A stretch of 17,728 nt of DNA from Tepidiphilus sp. (GTDB lineage: Bacteria > Pseudomonadota > Gammaproteobacteria > Burkholderiales > Rhodocyclaceae), in the NCBI GenBank assembly GCA_028684345.1, contig JAQUGB010000018.1, positions 1 to 17,728 of the forward strand, in the 5' to 3' direction. Below the pieces are notes generated by a model. The model made no database searches and was not told the DNA's origin. It worked only from the letters and a program-made list of their open reading frames with translations. Made by a program: the position numbers and the translations under genes. Below, piece after piece: positions 16,460-17,728 of the stretch (the first letter of the stretch is position 1; each line of letters begins with the position of its first letter).

Positions 16460-17470
16460 TCAGCCGCCGGTGGCATTCATGTGCCGGAAGAGCACGGGCT
16501 TGGCAGTGAGATCGAACTCGTGCCCCTTGGGTTTGATTGCCATCGCGGCCACGATGGCTTCTTTGAGCGGTTCGAGTTCGCCTGGATGGGTGCGCAGGAC
16601 TCGGCGCAGGTCGACCGAGTGCTCTTGTCCCAGGCACAGCAGGAGCCGCCCTTCGGTGGTGACGCGCACACGGTTGCAGCTGTCGCAGAAATTGTGGCTG
16701 TGCGGTGAGATGAAGCCGACGAGGGTGCCGGTCTCGGCGATGCGCTCGTAGCGTGCCGGGCCGCCGGTGCGTTCGACGGTGGGCAGCAGCGTGTAACGCT
16801 CCGAGATGCGCGCGCGCACTTCGTCGCTGGGCACGCAGCTCGTGCGCCGATCGTGTCCTTCGATCTCGCCGAGTGGTATCTCCTCGATGAAACAGACGGT
16901 GAAGTCGCGCTCAGCGGCGAATTCGACCAGATCGAGGATCTCGTCGTCGTTGATGCCGCGCATCGGTACGGCGTTGAGTTTGATCGCTTCGAACCCGGCA
17001 CGCCGGGCGGCTTCGATCCCTTCGAGCACCTTGTCGAGGCTGCCCACGCGCGAGATGGCGCGGAAGCGCTCGGGGCGCAGGCTGTCGAGACTCACGTTGA
17101 TGCGGCGCACCCCGGCCTCGCGCAGCGCGGCGGCGTGGCGGGCGAGCTGCGAGCCGTTGGTCGTAAGCGTGAGTTCCTTCAGGCCGGGGAGTTTGCCCAG
17201 TTCGGCGAAGAGCGAGAGGACGTTTTGCCGCACCAGGGGCTCACCCCCGGTGATGCGCAGTTTCGTCACGCCCAGCTCGACGAAGGCGCGGCCGATCAGC
17301 GCCATTTCTTCCAGAGTCAGGATGCGCGCCTTGGGCAGGAACGTCATCTGCTCATTCATGCAGTAGACGCAGCGAAAATCGCAGCGGTCCGTCACCGACA
17401 GGCGCACGTAGGTGACGTGTCGACCGAAGCGGTCGATCAGGGGCGGGTTTGCCGGGGCTCGGGTGTCCAT
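16460..17470 (-). CDS. moaA: GTP 3',8-cyclase MoaA
   Basis: A 336-residue radical-SAM enzyme that converts GTP to 3',8-cyclo-GTP, the first step of molybdopterin synthesis. The N-terminal cluster motif is CDFRCVYC (Cys30, Cys34, Cys37), followed by TGGEP (74-78). The C-terminal cluster is CDSCNRVRVTTEGRLLLC (Cys262, Cys265, Cys279), which binds the second 4Fe-4S cluster and substrate. The protein ends in the conserved Gly-Gly pair needed for activity. AGGAG precedes the ATG at 17470 by 8 bases. It is divergent from moaC, whose product performs the next step, and is followed by yqeC. Confidence 0.98.
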   Translation of the reverse strand: MDTRAPANPPLIDRFGRHVTYVRLSVTDRCDFRCVYCMNEQMTFLPKARILTLEEMALIGRAFVELGVTKLRITGGEPLVRQNVLSLFAELGKLPGLKELTLTTNGSQLARHAAALREAGVRRINVSLDSLRPERFRAISRVGSLDKVLEGIEAARRAGFEAIKLNAVPMRGINDDEILDLVEFAAERDFTVCFIEEIPLGEIEGHDRRTSCVPSDEVRARISERYTLLPTVERTGGPARYERIAETGTLVGFISPHSHNFCDSCNRVRVTTEGRLLLCLGQEHSVDLRRVLRTHPGELEPLKEAIVAAMAIKPKGHEFDLTAKPVLFRHMNATGG

Positions 17471-17525
17471 CGCGGCGGCTCCTGTATCATCGTGGGGTCA
17501 CGAACATCGCGTTCTGGGAGTTGGA
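17471..17525. promoter_or_regulatory. Divergent moaA-moaC intergenic region
   Basis: Only 55 bases separate the two starts, so the promoters must overlap each other or the coding ends. TATCAT (17484-17489, + strand) is a possible -10 for moaC, and its complement ATGATA lies near the moaA SD. No molybdenum-cofactor riboswitch fits in this space. Confidence 0.35.
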
Positions 17526-17728
17526 ATGGCCGATTTGCCGCACCTCACCGCCACCGGCGCCGCCCACATGGTGGACGTCGGGGAGAAGGAGAAGACGCAT
17601 CGGGTCGCGATCGCCGAAGGATACCTCGAAATGTCGCCAGCAGCACTCACGGCGCTCGTCGAGGGCAACCTGAAGAAGGGTGACGCCCTGGCGGCGGCGC
17701 GCATCGCCGGGATCATGGCGGCGAAACG
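17526..17728 (+). CDS. moaC: Cyclic pyranopterin monophosphate synthase MoaC, N-terminal part (cut by window edge)
   Basis: The first 67 codons of MoaC, which converts 3',8-cyclo-GTP to cyclic pyranopterin monophosphate, downstream of MoaA. Family features seen are LTATGAAHMVDVGEKEKTHR (residues 7-26), VAIAEGYLEMSP (27-38) and KKGDALAAARIAGIMAAK (50-67), which leads into the region that carries the active-site histidines beyond the edge. The ATG at 17526 has GGGAG 5 bases upstream. A longer open frame in another register (17449-17673) is a shadow. It is divergent from moaA, an arrangement that keeps consecutive pathway steps together. Confidence 0.95.
   Translation, partial: MADLPHLTATGAAHMVDVGEKEKTHRVAIAEGYLEMSPAALTALVEGNLKKGDALAAARIAGIMAAK

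Overview
The window looks like chromosomal DNA from a GC-rich betaproteobacterium. The gyrB-dnaN-dnaA set, RdgC, LeuE-type exporter and codon use fit that group; I cannot name a genus from the sequence. All protein-coding genes are ordinary housekeeping or metabolic families. The most unusual content is how the replication genes, the probable origin and a decayed transposase fragment are arranged.

Positions 1-3590 (minus strand) hold an anaerobic-route cobalamin operon, cbiM-cbiF-cbiX-cbiC-cbiD. cbiD runs off the left edge. The genes overlap by 1-4 bases or are a few bases apart. A cobalamin riboswitch (about 3362-3550) lies upstream of cbiM behind a strong sigma70-type promoter. Its downstream leader can form a helix that buries the cbiM ribosome binding site.

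Positions 3600-4385 are non-coding, AT-rich for this genome, and carry three consensus DnaA boxes, several near matches and three consecutive perfect inverted repeats. This is the best oriC candidate. Hand-counted GC skew of the + strand is negative to its left and positive to its right, although the genes compared on both sides lie on the same strand.

Positions 4386-5815 (plus strand) hold a two-gene unit, an AtaL/DUF1857-like protein and rdgC, overlapping by 4 bases. The rdgC 3' end overlaps convergently by 145 bases with a DUF1850 gene. That gene ends a minus-strand TAXI-type TRAP transporter operon (SBP, fused permease, DUF1850; 9130-5671). A divergent leuE-type exporter follows (9293-9955).

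Positions 9972-15163 (minus strand) hold dnaA-dnaN-gyrB, with a DnaA box just upstream of dnaA but no rpmH/rnpA. In their place, 15.2-15.68 kb carries a frameshifted IS481-type transposase remnant. If the 3.6-4.3 kb region is oriC, then dnaA, dnaN and gyrB are transcribed toward it, head-on to the fork, and lie more than 5 kb away. This suggests an old rearrangement.

Positions 15685-17728 hold molybdenum-cofactor genes: yqeC and moaA on the minus strand and a divergent, right-truncated moaC.
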